Source of the DNA: Clostridium sp. CAG:440 | Lineage (GTDB): Bacteria; Bacillota; Clostridia; TANB77; CAG-508 | Length of the DNA: 63,480 bases | Reading direction: 5' to 3' | NCBI GenBank assembly: GCA_000437215.1 | Contig: FR898648.1 | Span: forward strand, 37,172 to 100,651 | Shown here: piece by piece, positions 24,879-34,797 of the stretch | Layout of the letters: each line of letters opens with the position of its first letter | How positions within the stretch are numbered: position 1 is the first letter of the stretch | Program-made: the position numbers and the translations under genes | The notes under the pieces: model-generated | What the model saw: the letters and a program-made list of their open reading frames with translations, nothing else | Databases searched by the model: none | What the model was told of the DNA's origin: nothing

Positions 24879-25907
24879 CTAATTCTCAAAATAATTAAGC
24901 ATCATTGCTTTTTTTACTTTTTTCATTGTTTCTTTTGCAACTTCTCTTGCTTTTTTTGTTCCTTCTATTAATACTTTATCTACTTCTTCTGGATGAGCTT
25001 CATAATATTTTCTTTTTTCTCTTATTGGTTCTAATGTATCTATTATGTTTTTAGCAAGTTCTTTTTTGCATGCAACACATCCTCTTTTTCCTGCTCTACA
25101 TTCTTCACATACTTTTTTGTAATCATCTTCTTTTGTAAATAATTTATGATAATATGCAACCATGCATATGTCAGGATTTCCTAAATCATCTTTTTTTATT
25201 CTTCCTGGGTCTGTAACTGCTCCCATTACTTTTTTTGTTATTTCTTCTGGACTATCTGATAAATATATTGCATTTCCAAGTGATTTTCCCATTTTTTCAT
25301 TTCCATCTAGTCCTTTTATTCTAGCTTGCCCAGATAAAACTTCTTTTGGTTCTTTTAATACATCTTTACCATATATGCTATTAAATTTTCTAACTATCTC
25401 TCTACATTGTTCTATTAGTGGTAATTGGTCTTCTCCAACTGGTATTAACTCTCCATCAAAGCATGTAATATCTGCTGCTTGGCTTACCGGATAACCTAAA
25501 AATCCGTATGTTACACTTTCACCAAATAGTTCTTTTTTTTGTGCTATTTCTGTTTTTACTGTTGGGTTTCTTTGAAGTCTTGCTATTGTAACTAAATTTG
25601 AATAAAACACTGTTAATTCTGCTGTTTCTGGTATCATTGATTGTATGTATATTGTTGTTTTGTTTGGGTCTATTCCACATGATAAATAGTCTATTGCAAG
25701 TTCTCTTACATTTTTTCTTACTTTTTCTGGATTGTTAAAATTGTCTGTTAATGCTTGAACATCTGCTATTAATATAAATGGTTCATATTCATCATTTTCT
25801 TGTAATTTAAGTCTTGTTTTTATTGAGCCAAAATAATGCCCTATGTGTAACCTTCCTGTTGGTCTATCTCCTGTTAATATTCTTTTTTTACTCATTTTAT
25901 TTACCAC
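24879..25907 (-). CDS. trpS: Tryptophanyl-tRNA synthetase
   Basis: 342 aa, class I aminoacyl-tRNA synthetase. The HIGH-type motif is GRLHIGHYFGS near residue 19, with the KMSKS-type motif KMGKS near 204 and the GEDQLPLIEQCREI region near 158. A CxxC...C cluster (VCEECRAGKRGCVAC near 278) is present, as in clostridial TrpRS. The first codon is GTG at 25907, five bases after AAGGAAAAGA. An ATG four codons later (25895) is the alternative and has poorer spacing. The promoter TTGTTT-17-TATAAT lies at 25936-25964. Confidence 0.96.
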   Translation of the reverse strand: MVNKMSKKRILTGDRPTGRLHIGHYFGSIKTRLKLQENDEYEPFILIADVQALTDNFNNPEKVRKNVRELAIDYLSCGIDPNKTTIYIQSMIPETAELTVFYSNLVTIARLQRNPTVKTEIAQKKELFGESVTYGFLGYPVSQAADITCFDGELIPVGEDQLPLIEQCREIVRKFNSIYGKDVLKEPKEVLSGQARIKGLDGNEKMGKSLGNAIYLSDSPEEITKKVMGAVTDPGRIKKDDLGNPDICMVAYYHKLFTKEDDYKKVCEECRAGKRGCVACKKELAKNIIDTLEPIREKRKYYEAHPEEVDKVLIEGTKKAREVAKETMKKVKKAMMLNYFEN

Positions 25908-25935
25908 TCTTTTCCTTTTTGTTTTTTACTTGTAT

Positions 25936-25964
25936 ATTATACTATATTTTATAAACAAAAACAA
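25936..25964 (-). promoter_or_regulatory. Promoter of trpS
   Basis: TTGTTT (25964-25959), 17-bp spacer, TATAAT (25941-25936), placed just after the rpmA terminator. Confidence 0.65.
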
Positions 25965-25986
25965 CTCTATTTACTAGAGTTGTTTT
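25958..25986 (-). terminator. Terminator of the rplU-rpmA operon
   Basis: Stem AAAACAACTCTA / TAGAGTTGTTTT with a 5-base loop and a T-rich tail, directly after rpmA. Confidence 0.75.
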
Positions 25987-25995
25987 AAATATTAT

Positions 25996-26292
25996 TTATG
26001 CTTTTGCAGCTACTTCTTTTTTTGCTTTTTCAACTGCTTCTACTGGGTAAACACTTACTTGTTTTTTGTCTTTACCTTTTCTTTCAAATTTTACATTTCC
26101 ATCTACTAATGCATATAATGTATCATCGCTACCTTTTCCTACATTAGTTCCTGGATGTACTTTTGTTCCTCTTTGTCTTACTAAAATATTTCCAGCAAGT
26201 ACAAATTGTCCATCAGCTCTTTTTACACCAAGACGTTTTGATTCACTCTCTCTACCGTTATGGCTACTACCTTGACCTTTCTTATGAGCCAT
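25996..26292 (-). CDS. rpmA: 50S ribosomal protein L27
   Basis: 98 aa. MAHKKGQGSSHNGRESESKRLGVK is the canonical mature L27 N-terminus, which reaches the peptidyl transferase centre. The ATG follows AAAGGAGTGA, so this start is secure. Most Firmicutes make L27 with a short N-terminal extension cleaved by the protease Prp, whose gene usually lies between rplU and rpmA. Here the extension is absent and the 61-base gap holds no prp. Confidence 0.97.
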   Translation of the reverse strand: MAHKKGQGSSHNGRESESKRLGVKRADGQFVLAGNILVRQRGTKVHPGTNVGKGSDDTLYALVDGNVKFERKGKDKKQVSVYPVEAVEKAKKEVAAKA

Positions 26293-26353
26293 GTTTTTTC
26301 ACTCCTTTCGGTTCTAATTCTCATTTATAACTATTTGTTAAATTCTACTTTAA

Positions 26354-26710
26354 TTATGCTTCTACTTTTTCTGCAGCTTTTGTTGCAGTTTTTTTAGCAG
26401 CTAATTTAATGCTTGTTATTTCAACCTTTGTGTATGGTTGTCTATGTCCTTGCATTCTTCTGTAGTTCTTTTTAGGTTTCATTTTGTAAACTAATATTTT
26501 TTTAGCTTTACCATGTGAAACTACTTTTCCTTCTACTTTAACACTTTTTACATAAGGATTTCCTACTTGTACTTTTCCATCTTCTGATACTAAAACTACT
26601 TTGTCGAAAGTAACTTTTTTACCTTCTTCTGCATCTAGTTTTTCGAAAAATACTACATCTCCTTCTGCTACTTTGTATTGTTTTCCACAGCTTTCAATTA
26701 TTGCGTACAT
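26354..26710 (-). CDS. rplU: 50S ribosomal protein L21
   Basis: 118 aa, beginning MYAIIESCGKQYKVAEGDVVFFEKL, with the conserved KPKKNYRRMQGHRQPYTKV segment near residue 78 that binds 23S rRNA. The Ala/Lys-rich C-terminal tail is longer than usual. It is first in a two-gene operon with rpmA. A 100-base leader and a clear promoter precede it. Confidence 0.97.
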   Translation of the reverse strand: MYAIIESCGKQYKVAEGDVVFFEKLDAEEGKKVTFDKVVLVSEDGKVQVGNPYVKSVKVEGKVVSHGKAKKILVYKMKPKKNYRRMQGHRQPYTKVEITSIKLAAKKTATKAAEKVEA

Positions 26711-26812
26711 TTAAAATGCACCTCCCTTATTTGTATACTCGCTAATCCTTTTGCAACAAAGGTAACTAAATTTAATTAGTTTTTATGTACCTTGACTAAG
26801 CGGATTACAGTT
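26711..26812 (-). ncRNA. L21-type leader RNA
   Basis: The transcript leader between the promoter and rplU carries conserved-looking blocks (AATCCGCTTAGTCAAGGTAC and GCAAAAGGATTAGCGAG) that can pair to form stems. Position and sequence style fit the L21 leader of Firmicutes, which is thought to mediate autoregulation. I could not run a covariance model. Confidence 0.55.
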
Positions 26813-26816
26813 AAGT

Positions 26817-26845
26817 ATTTTATCATATTTTTTTATGCATGTCAA
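26817..26845 (-). promoter_or_regulatory. Promoter of the rplU operon
   Basis: Consensus TTGACA (26845-26840), 17-bp spacer, TAAAAT (26822-26817). Confidence 0.8.
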
Positions 26846-26900
26846 TTGTTTGAAGATTATTTTTTTGTGTTTTAGCTCAGTATATAACCAATTAGTTTAA

Positions 26901-27188
26901 TTAAATCACAAAGGCAAAATATAATACAATTAAAATATCTAATATAAGTAGTACTGGAAGTCCAATTTTAAATGTCCATTTTTTAGTTTTATGTCTAAAT
27001 AAATACATTCCAGCAATTGTACCTATTCCCCCTCCAATTGCTGTTATTATAAATAAAGTATTTTCTGGTATTCTCCATGAACCTCTTTTAGCTTTTTGCT
27101 TGTCTATATACATTGCTAAAAAGCCAATTATATTTATTATTACTATATATATAACAAAATTTTGTGCCGTCAATATTTCTTTTAACAT
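26901..27188 (-). CDS. DUF1294 membrane protein
   Basis: 95 aa from ATG 27188, which follows AATAAGGAG; a longer frame upstream lacks a ribosome binding site. Three membrane helices are visible (residues about 9-27, 44-63, 72-93). Between the first two lies D-K-Q-K-A-K-R-G-S-W-R-I-P-E, the DUF1294 signature, followed by G-G-I-G...F-R-H-K-T-K-K-W-x-F. The function of the family is unknown. Confidence 0.85.
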   Translation of the reverse strand: MLKEILTAQNFVIYIVIINIIGFLAMYIDKQKAKRGSWRIPENTLFIITAIGGGIGTIAGMYLFRHKTKKWTFKIGLPVLLILDILIVLYFAFVI

Positions 27189-27485
27189 AAATTTCTCCTT
27201 ATTTTTATAATACTTTTTTATCTTATCACAAAGCACACAAAAAAGAAAGTATTATTAAATTATAAAATTTTAGGCACTTTGACAATTTAATAAAGAAGTA
27301 ATATAGCTCATATTTAATATATTACTCCTAGGTATTAAAAAATTTGCACACTAAACTTAACAAGCTCGTTTTTTCTTCATGTTTATTATAAATTTTTGAC
27401 AATACTTTATTTAAAATTTTTTATTCATATATTGATTTATCTGTATACTTTATTATTTTATATACAGATAAATCAAATATTTTTA
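27189..27485. other. Intergenic region between the DUF1294 gene and polC
   Basis: About 297 bases, strongly AT-rich. It holds the 16-bp stem at 27432-27476 and no ORF or tRNA that I can see. Confidence 0.5.
27432..27476 (-). terminator. Long perfect stem-loop after polC
   Basis: A 16-bp perfect stem (27432-27447 with 27461-27476, core GATTTATCTGTATA) with a 13-base AT loop, ten bases past the polC stop. It lacks a good T-tract, so it may be an RNA-stabilising stem rather than an intrinsic terminator. Confidence 0.5.
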
Positions 27486-30400
27486 CTACCCAAATAAACT
27501 AATTTGGTTACTTTGGCTCATGCCCTTTAAACAACCAAAATTCTTTAATAATTCAGCTCCAGATGTTCCAATTTTAGCCCTTATTTTTAGGTCATCTATA
27601 GACATAAATTTTCCGGTCTTTTCTTGCATTTACAATTCCTTGTGCAGCAACAGTACCAAAACCTGCAATACTGTTTAAAGGTGGTCTTAATTTATCATCT
27701 TGTATTTTAAATTTAGTTGCATCAGACTCATAAATGTCTACTGGTAAAAATTCAAATCCTCTTTCATACATTTCTAATACTATTTCTAAGTCATCATACA
27801 TGTCTAGCTCTGCTTTTGTTGCCTCTTTTTTCTGGTTTTTCATTTCTATTTCTTTCATTTTATTTTTTGCTCGTTCTTTTCCATTTATCATAAATTCTGC
27901 ATCAAATGCTTTTGCTCTTATTGAGTAATATGCTGCATAATATGCAAGTGGAATGTGAACTTTAAACCATGCTATTCTAAATGCATTTGTAACATATGCT
28001 GCTGCATGGGCTTTAGGGAACATGTATTTTATTTTTTCACATGATTTTATGTACCAATCTGGTACGTCATGTTCTTTCATTATAGCCTTAAATTCTTCCC
28101 ATTTTGCTGGATCTTTTAATGCTTTTCCTTTACGTACTGTTTCCATTATTTTGAATGATTTGTCAGGTGGTACACCTTTTTTTATTAAATATATCATTAT
28201 GTCGTCCCTACAACATATTGCTTCTTGTAATGTTACAATTCCTTGTTCTATTAATGTTTGGGCATTTCCTAGCCACACGTCTGTACCATGTGATAATCCA
28301 GACAAACGTATTAATTCGTCAAATGTTGTTGGATGTGTGTCTAAAAGCATCCCTCTTGCAAATTTTGTACCATATTCTGGTATTCCAAATGTTCCAACTT
28401 GTGAATGTATTTGCTCTGGAGTTACACCTAGTGCATCTGTAGAATTAAATATTGACATTGTTTCTTTATCATCTAATGGAACTTGTGTTGGTGCAATTCC
28501 TGTTAAATCTTGTAACATACGAATAACTGTCGGATCGTCGTGCCCTAGTATATCGAGTTTTAATAAGTTTGCATCTATTGAGTGATAGTCAAAGTGTGTT
28601 GTTATTATGTCTGAGTTTGGATCATCTGCTGGATGCTGTACTGGTGTAAACTCATATATTTCTCTTCCTTTTGGTACTACTATAATTCCTCCTGGGTGCT
28701 GACCTGTTGTTCTTTTTATTCCTGTACATCCTACAGAAAGTCTTTGTATTTCTGCTCTATTTACTGGTATTCCTCTGTCTTCAAAATATCCTTTTACATA
28801 ACCAAATGCTGTTTTTTCTGCAACTGTACCTACTGTTCCTGCTTTAAATGTTGTTCCTTTTCCAAATATAACTTCTGTGTATTTGTGTGCTTTTGCTTGA
28901 TATTCCCCAGAAAAGTTTAAGTCTATATCTGGCTCTTTGTCTCCATTAAACCCTAAGAATGTTTCAAAAGGTATGTCCATTCCGTCTTTGTTTAGCTTAT
29001 GCCCACATTTTGGACATACTTTGTCTGGCAAATCAAATCCATTTTGAAAGCCATAGTCTGTAAAATCTGAATATTTACAATTTGGACATAAATAATGTGG
29101 TGGTAATGAGTTAACTTCTGTTATACCTGTCATAAATGCTACAAGTGATGAACCAACAGAGCCTCTTGAACCTACTATATAGCCATCTGCATTTGATTTC
29201 CATACTAGTTTTTGTGCAATTATGTACATAACAGAATAGCCATTACTTATAATTGAGTTTAATTCTTTATCTAGTCTTGTTTGAACAATTTCTGGCAATT
29301 CTTCTCCATACAATTCATGTGCTTTTTTGTATGCTATATTTTTTATGTCTTCTTCACATCCTGGTATGTGTGGTGGACATTTTTCTGGTGATATTGGACT
29401 TATTTGTTCACACATGTCAGCTATTTTGTTTGTATTTGTAACTACTACCTCATATGCCTTTTCTTCTCCTAAGTATTTAAATTCTTCTAACATTTCTTCG
29501 GTTGTTCTTAAATATAATGGTGCTTGGTTGTCTGCATCGTCATATTTTTGACCTGCTTCTAATATTCTTCTATATATTTCGTCTTGTGGATCCATAAAGT
29601 GCACGTCACATGTTGCTACAACTGGTTTACCAAGTTTTTCTCCTAATGCTACTATTTTTCTATTTATATCTCTTAATGCCTCATGGTCTGCAACTACTTC
29701 ATTTCTAATTAAAAATTCATTGTTTCCTATTGGCTGGATTTCTAAGTAATCATAATCATTTGCTATTTCTTCTATTTCTTCATCTGTTTTTCCAAGTTCT
29801 ATTGCTTGATATAATTCCCCTGCTTCACAGGCACTTCCGAAGTATTAACCCTTCAGAATATTTTTTATATAAGCTTTTTAATATTCTTGGTTTTCTGTAA
29901 AAATAGTGTAAATGTGATAATGATACTAATCTGTATAAATTTCTTAGTCCTACATAGTTTTTTGCAAGTATTATTGCATGATATGTTTTTAGTTTTTTGT
30001 ATTCTTCTTTTTTAGTCTCTTCATCTGCTGCAAGTTGGTCTATGTCTGCTACCGTTTTTGCTCCTTTTTCTTTTAACATGTCCATCATTACTCTAAATAC
30101 TTTAACTGTTGTATCTACATCGTCTAAAGCACGGTGCGCTACTTCTACTTTTATTCCTAAATTTTCTGCTATTTTTCCAAGTTTGTATTTTTTGTAGTTT
30201 GGGAATAAATCTTTTGCTAAACTTAATGTGTCTAAATATGTATAATCAAATTTATAGCCTAAATTTATTGCATTTTGTTTTAAAAATCCTACGTCAAAAT
30301 TTGCATTGTGTGCAACTATTACCGTATTATTGGGATCTCCTAAAAATTCTAAAACATCTGGGAATACGTCTTTTATTGTTTTGGCATCTTTTACCATGTC

Positions 30401-32281
30401 ATCTGTTATATTTGTAACCTCAGAAACTCTTTGTGGTATATGTTTTTCTGGATTAACAAAACAACTAAATTCGTCTATTACTTCCCCATTTTTTACTTTC
30501 ATTATTCCTATTTCTGTAATTTTTTCTGTTTTTGCTGAAAAACCTGTTGTCTCTAAGTCTAACACACAATATGTTGTATCTATTTCTTGTCCTTTATTAT
30601 TATATACAGATTTTGTGTTGTCTGGTGCTAAATATGCTTCTACACCATAAATTACTTTCATGTCTGGGTTGTCCACCCCAAGTAGCTTATGAGCTTCTGG
30701 AAAGCTTTGTACAACTCCATGGTCTGTTATTGCAATTGATTTCATTCCCCATTTCATTGCTCTTTTTATTAAGTCTTTTGCTGATGTCATTGCATCCATT
30801 TGGCTCATTTTGGTATGCATGTGAAGTTCTACCCTTTTGTGCTCACTGTTGTCCATTCTTATTTCTTTTTTTAGTCCTTCTGTTTCTACTATTGTGTTTG
30901 CCATAACAGACAATTCATTTGAAAAACTGTCCATTCCAGCTGTTCCTGCTATTTTTATTCCTTTTGCTTTAGCAATTCTTCCTTGTACCTTTTTTGATTG
31001 GTCTTTATTTAAAAATGCTTTACATGTTAAGGTACTTGTTCCATCATACAAATCAAAACTGAGTAATGTTTTTCCAGATTTTAGTTCTCGTGGTTCCATA
31101 AAAATTACTTCACCTTGAAGAGCAACTCTTCCGTCGTCTGCTGATAATTCTTGAACTGTTGTTAATTTTTCTTGTATGTTTTGTGATGTTCCTAAAATTA
31201 ATGGAGTTGATTCATCTTCTTCTGGTTTGTTTGGTATTTGATCATTGTTTGTTTTGTATATTGTATTTCCTATTACAGTTACATCTCCTGCATATGAGTC
31301 TACTCCTGCTTTTCCTATTATTTTTACTGTATTTGCCTCTTCTAATTTTGTTATAACATTTTGGCTATCTTCTGGCACTGTAAATGATTTACATGTAATT
31401 TTTCCTGTTCCATCATATAATTCAAATATCAATAAAACTTTTTCTGATTTTGTCATACGTTTTTCTAGGTTAGATACTCTTCCTTCTAATGTTATTCTTG
31501 TATCACTTGGCGTTATATCTTTTATTTTTACTTTATTTTCTTTAGCTTTTGTTTGTTTTCCAAGTATTAATTCTTGATTTTCATCTTCTGCCACTTTTGG
31601 TGCCTCTTCTACCATATATGGCATAGATTCAGGTGACATGTAGTTTGGATCTTCTTCCCCTACATAGCTATCTTCTAATGATTTTAAATTTTCTTGTTCT
31701 AATTGCTTATTTGCCATTTCTATATGTTCTATTATTTTATTTACTTCTTTTTCTTCTGCTTCTTTTGCTTTTTGTACTATTTTTTGCATTTCTTCTTTTG
31801 TAATGTTTTCTGTTAATGTTATTTTATATTTTTTTCCAAATAATTTTTGTATTACATTTGCTAGTTCTTGATCTGTCTTTTTGGCTTTTAAAAATTCAGC
31901 ACCTTTTATGTGCATGTTAACTGTTATTTCTTTTTGAGTGCTTTCTACCTCAGCATTCATAAGCAACATTGGCTTTGCAAGTGGAAATTTATGTGCCATA
32001 TAGCAAATTATGTTTTTCCATTCTTCTTTTATTCCTTTTGTTTGTACTTGGTCTGTATATTTCATTGTCATGTCAATATTTGAAAAACCAAATCTCTCTT
32101 TTAGAAATTTTTCTAAAAACCATATTTCTTTTATTTCTACATATTCATCTATTCCAAGTATTATTCCTAATGTATTTGTTTTTTTGTTTACATTTAATGC
32201 TTGTATATATGCATATTTTATATTGCTGTTTGTTTTATAATCACTAAATACTTCTCCTACTTTTTTTGATTTTTCTGACAC
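27486..32281 (-). CDS. polC: DNA polymerase III alpha subunit PolC (two +1 recoding sites)
   Basis: The replicative polymerase of Firmicutes. Reading three frame segments joined at two CGG codons gives about 1,597 aa. Segment 1 (32281-29840) carries the N-terminal domain, two tandem OB-folds (about residues 255-345 and 375-465), the PHP start (ELHMHTKMSQMDAM), and the DEDDh exonuclease (CVLDLETTGFS...VAHNANFDVGFL). It ends at CGG 29839-29837. Skipping C gives LILGSACEAGELYQA, the standard PHP/polymerase junction. Segment 2 holds the zinc-finger-like C..C...C..C near ALPPHYLCPNC, the catalytic Asp region LLKLDILGHDDPT, and the helix-hairpin-helix region. It reaches CGG 27615-27613. Skipping C gives a last 42 residues ending SNQISLFG, the normal PolC C-terminus. 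The gene is about 150 aa longer than usual because of the duplicated OB-fold. Confidence 0.93.
27613..27615 (-). other. +1 recoding site (CGG) near the polC 3' end
   Basis: Context AAA-GAC-CGG-AAA-ATT. Reading GAC-(C)-GGA-AAA-TTT gives D-G-K-F and a further 41 residues ending at TAG 27488-27486. In frame zero the protein stops six codons after the CGG without the conserved C-terminus. Confidence 0.9.
29837..29839 (-). other. +1 recoding site (CGG) in mid-polC
   Basis: Codon 815 is CGG in the context ATA-CTT-CGG-AAG. Reading CTT-(C)-GGA-AGT-GCC gives L-G-S-A-C-E-A-G, an invariant PolC segment. Frame zero stops four codons later. Confidence 0.92.
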
Positions 32282-32376
32282 TTATATCGCTCCTTTTTTA
32301 TGTCTTTTTGCTTTATATTTTCAGTATGTAGTATATCAAAAATCTTTGTTTCGTACAAGTGTTTTTAACAAATTAT

Positions 32377-32404
32377 AAAGAGGCCTTCAAACGAAAGCCC
32401 CTTT
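32377..32404 (-). terminator. Terminator after the MBL gene
   Basis: 12-bp stem with two G-U pairs (32377-32388 and 32393-32404, loop AAAC), 26 bases past the stop codon at 32430. The tail is only moderately T-rich. Confidence 0.55.
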
Positions 32405-32429
32405 TGTACTTTTTTATTATGCACTTCCT

Positions 32430-33848
32430 TTATACAAATTTTGTTGGTACTGATTTTGTAATACCATATGGACCTACTCTAAAAAAGTAACTTCTGTCAA
32501 GAACAGCTACATTTTTAACTTTTACATGTTCTGCTATTCTTTTTGCAAAGTTGTCTTTTACATCAATTTCGCCATGATTTACCAAAACTGCTTTAAGATT
32601 TTTAAATTCGTTTAAAAAATTAATCATCTCATCAGCCTTTGCATGTGCAGAAAACTCAGATGTAAACTCTACATTTGCAAACTTTTTCAGGATTAATCCA
32701 TTAATTTTTACAAAATCTCCATATGGAGTGTCCCGAAGATTTCTTCCCAGGCTTCCCTCAAAAAGAAATCCTGTAAAATGGATAAGAGTATTGGAATTTC
32801 CAATGTAATTTTGAAAATAGAGTGGTGCAGGTCCATAGCCACCGCTTCCTGAGGTTGTAACAATTATTTTTGTTTCAGAAGTATTGCTTAAAATTTTGTC
32901 TCTTATTCCTTCATCAACATAAGTTAAATTGTCTGGCAGAAAGTCCAGGCAGTCATCATTTAGTCCAAAACCATCTTTTAAATAGATGTGTGTATATTTA
33001 ATGGCAAGCTTACCATCAAAATATATTGGAATTGATGAATCCAGCATATTTTCTTTTTGCATGTCATGCAAAGTTTTTAGAATTTCTTGGCTTCTTCCTA
33101 AAGAAAATACCGGTACTATTAAGTTTCCGCCAATTTCCATTTTTTCCTTAACATTTTGCTTAAATACTGGAACTATTTCCTCTTTGTCCATATCTCCATA
33201 TGTTGATTCCTGAATTACCGTAAGCGGCAATTCTTTTACCCAGTTAGGTAATGGATCAACATCAAAAAACATGTTAGAAAAATTAATGTCTCCAGTAAAC
33301 AAAAGGTTAATTGATGCCTCATCTTCATACTGAATCTGAAGCAAAATCATGGCAGCTCCAAGCAAATGACCATTTTTGAAAAATGTTGCCTTTACAAACC
33401 TGTGAATGTTAAATGTTTTTTCATATTCCACTGCTTTTAATTGTGAAACACACTCATTTACATCACCTTCTGAATAAAGCTGTTTTTGGTTGTTTCTTCG
33501 TGATAAATCACGTAGTACCTTGCAGCTATCTACCAATGCCAGTGGCATAAGCATTTTTGTTGCCCCAGTGCAATAAATTTCATTGCGATAGCCTTGTTTT
33601 ACAAGTAACGGCAAGCGACCTGTATGGTCAACATGGTTGTGAGTAACAAGCACACAATCAAGTTTGTCAGCATCAAATGGAAAACCTCTGTTATAGCTAT
33701 CATTCTCCTTTTCCTGAAATAATCCACAGTCTACTACAATTTTGGCTGTCTCATTATTTGGAAATTTGATAACAAGGAAATGGCATGAACCAGTTACCTC
33801 GTTGTGCAAATCCATAATGTCGACATAGGTCCGAAGTTTAGTACTCAT
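32430..33848 (-). CDS. MBL-fold RNase/CPSF-like metallohydrolase
   Basis: 472 aa from ATG 33848, which follows AAAGGAGGG. The metallo-beta-lactamase motif is T-H-N-H-V-D-H-T-G-R near residue 71, with the beta-CASP region GRSQEILKTL, SGSGGYG...H-F-T-G-F, and the late S-A-H-A-K-A-D and LVNHGE signatures. This fits the archaeal-CPSF/YSH1-like RNA nuclease group in which a beta-CASP domain is inserted in the MBL fold. Composition is clearly less AT-rich than neighbouring genes, and unusual codons (CGA, CGG, CCG, CTG) occur. Two in-frame CGG codons (33833-33831, 32735-32733) must be read without a shift. Acquisition from another lineage is likely. Confidence 0.85.
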   Translation of the reverse strand: MSTKLRTYVDIMDLHNEVTGSCHFLVIKFPNNETAKIVVDCGLFQEKENDSYNRGFPFDADKLDCVLVTHNHVDHTGRLPLLVKQGYRNEIYCTGATKMLMPLALVDSCKVLRDLSRRNNQKQLYSEGDVNECVSQLKAVEYEKTFNIHRFVKATFFKNGHLLGAAMILLQIQYEDEASINLLFTGDINFSNMFFDVDPLPNWVKELPLTVIQESTYGDMDKEEIVPVFKQNVKEKMEIGGNLIVPVFSLGRSQEILKTLHDMQKENMLDSSIPIYFDGKLAIKYTHIYLKDGFGLNDDCLDFLPDNLTYVDEGIRDKILSNTSETKIIVTTSGSGGYGPAPLYFQNYIGNSNTLIHFTGFLFEGSLGRNLRDTPYGDFVKINGLILKKFANVEFTSEFSAHAKADEMINFLNEFKNLKAVLVNHGEIDVKDNFAKRIAEHVKVKNVAVLDRSYFFRVGPYGITKSVPTKFV

Positions 33849-33914
33849 AAAAAAGTACCCTCCTTTGTTAAAATTAAAATGTTTTAACAACGTACACAAA
33901 ACATTGTTATATTT

Positions 33915-33944
33915 ATTTTACTACCAATTATGTTACCATGTCAA
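33915..33944 (-). promoter_or_regulatory. Promoter of the MBL gene
   Basis: TTGACA (33944-33939), 18-bp spacer, TAAAAT (33920-33915). Confidence 0.6.
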
Positions 33945-34027
33945 TATATGGATATTAAATAATTCTTGTTATATCATTTTATTTAAAACACTAAATAATA
34001 TTACTATATCGTTTTATATAGAAAAAT

Positions 34028-34786
34028 TTAAATAATTCTGGCTATATCATTCCATGTTACAAATAATGCAAGTATTATTATAAAAGAAAAACCTAAAAGT
34101 TGAATATTAATTTCTATTTTTTGACTTAAGGGTTTTTTACGTATTGCCTCTATTATTAAAAGAAGTATTTTCCCACCATCTAAAGCTGGAATTGGAAGCA
34201 AATTAGTTACCCCTAAAGATAAAGAAACAATTGCAAGCATATTTATAAATTCAAACATTCCATTTGTTTTAGCTACAACTTCTGATATTCCAACAGGCCC
34301 CATCATTTGGTCAAGCCCTGCCTTTCCAGTAAATAGTTGCTTTAATCCTTCAAATGTTGATGTAATAAATGTTCCTGTTCTTTCTCCTGCAAATGTTAAT
34401 GCAGAACTCCAATTATTTGTTACTTGAAAATTATAACTTGTAGCCAATATAAAATAAACTATTAATGCAAATATAATATTTACTATTGCCCCTGCTGCAA
34501 CTATTGCAACTCTTTTAGGGATACTTGCTTTTGAAAAAGAACCTTCCTTATCAGAAAGTTCTTCTTCTCCTTCCATACTTATAAAGCCCCCTAGTGGTAT
34601 AAGTCTTAATGCATATTTAGTTTCTTTTCCTTGTTTTTTCCAAATTGTTGGTCCAAAACCTATGGCAAATTCATTTACCCTTACTTTACATAGTTTTGCA
34701 ACAACAAAATGTCCAGTCTCATGTATTAGAATTAAAAATCCTAATAAAAATATTATTTTTATAGCAGATATTAAAAAAGTAAACAA
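34028..34786 (-). CDS. rseP: M50 (site-2-type) membrane metalloprotease, RseP-like, PDZ-less
   Basis: 252 aa. The zinc motif L-I-H-E-T-G-H-F is in the first membrane helix (residues 20-27), and the distal N-L-L-P-I-P-A-L-D-G-G-K motif is near residue 200. Gene order cdsA-rseP is typical of Firmicutes. In those genomes the protein is usually 330-430 aa with a PDZ domain between the two motifs. Here the intermediate region has only GAIVNIIFALIVYF and a short loop, with no PDZ domain. It would cleave membrane-embedded substrates, perhaps with different recognition. Confidence 0.88.
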   Translation of the reverse strand: MFTFLISAIKIIFLLGFLILIHETGHFVVAKLCKVRVNEFAIGFGPTIWKKQGKETKYALRLIPLGGFISMEGEEELSDKEGSFSKASIPKRVAIVAAGAIVNIIFALIVYFILATSYNFQVTNNWSSALTFAGERTGTFITSTFEGLKQLFTGKAGLDQMMGPVGISEVVAKTNGMFEFINMLAIVSLSLGVTNLLPIPALDGGKILLLIIEAIRKKPLSQKIEINIQLLGFSFIIILALFVTWNDIARII

Positions 34787-34797
34787 ACTATCTCCTC

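Noticed and set aside
26711..26812. A riboswitch upstream of rplU
   Set aside because: No aptamer features; a ribosomal-protein leader is the simpler reading.
32430..33848. Assuming the MBL gene also shifts at its CGG codons
   Set aside because: A shift at codon 6 would destroy the frame. Zero-frame sequence gives a complete conserved protein with all metal motifs.
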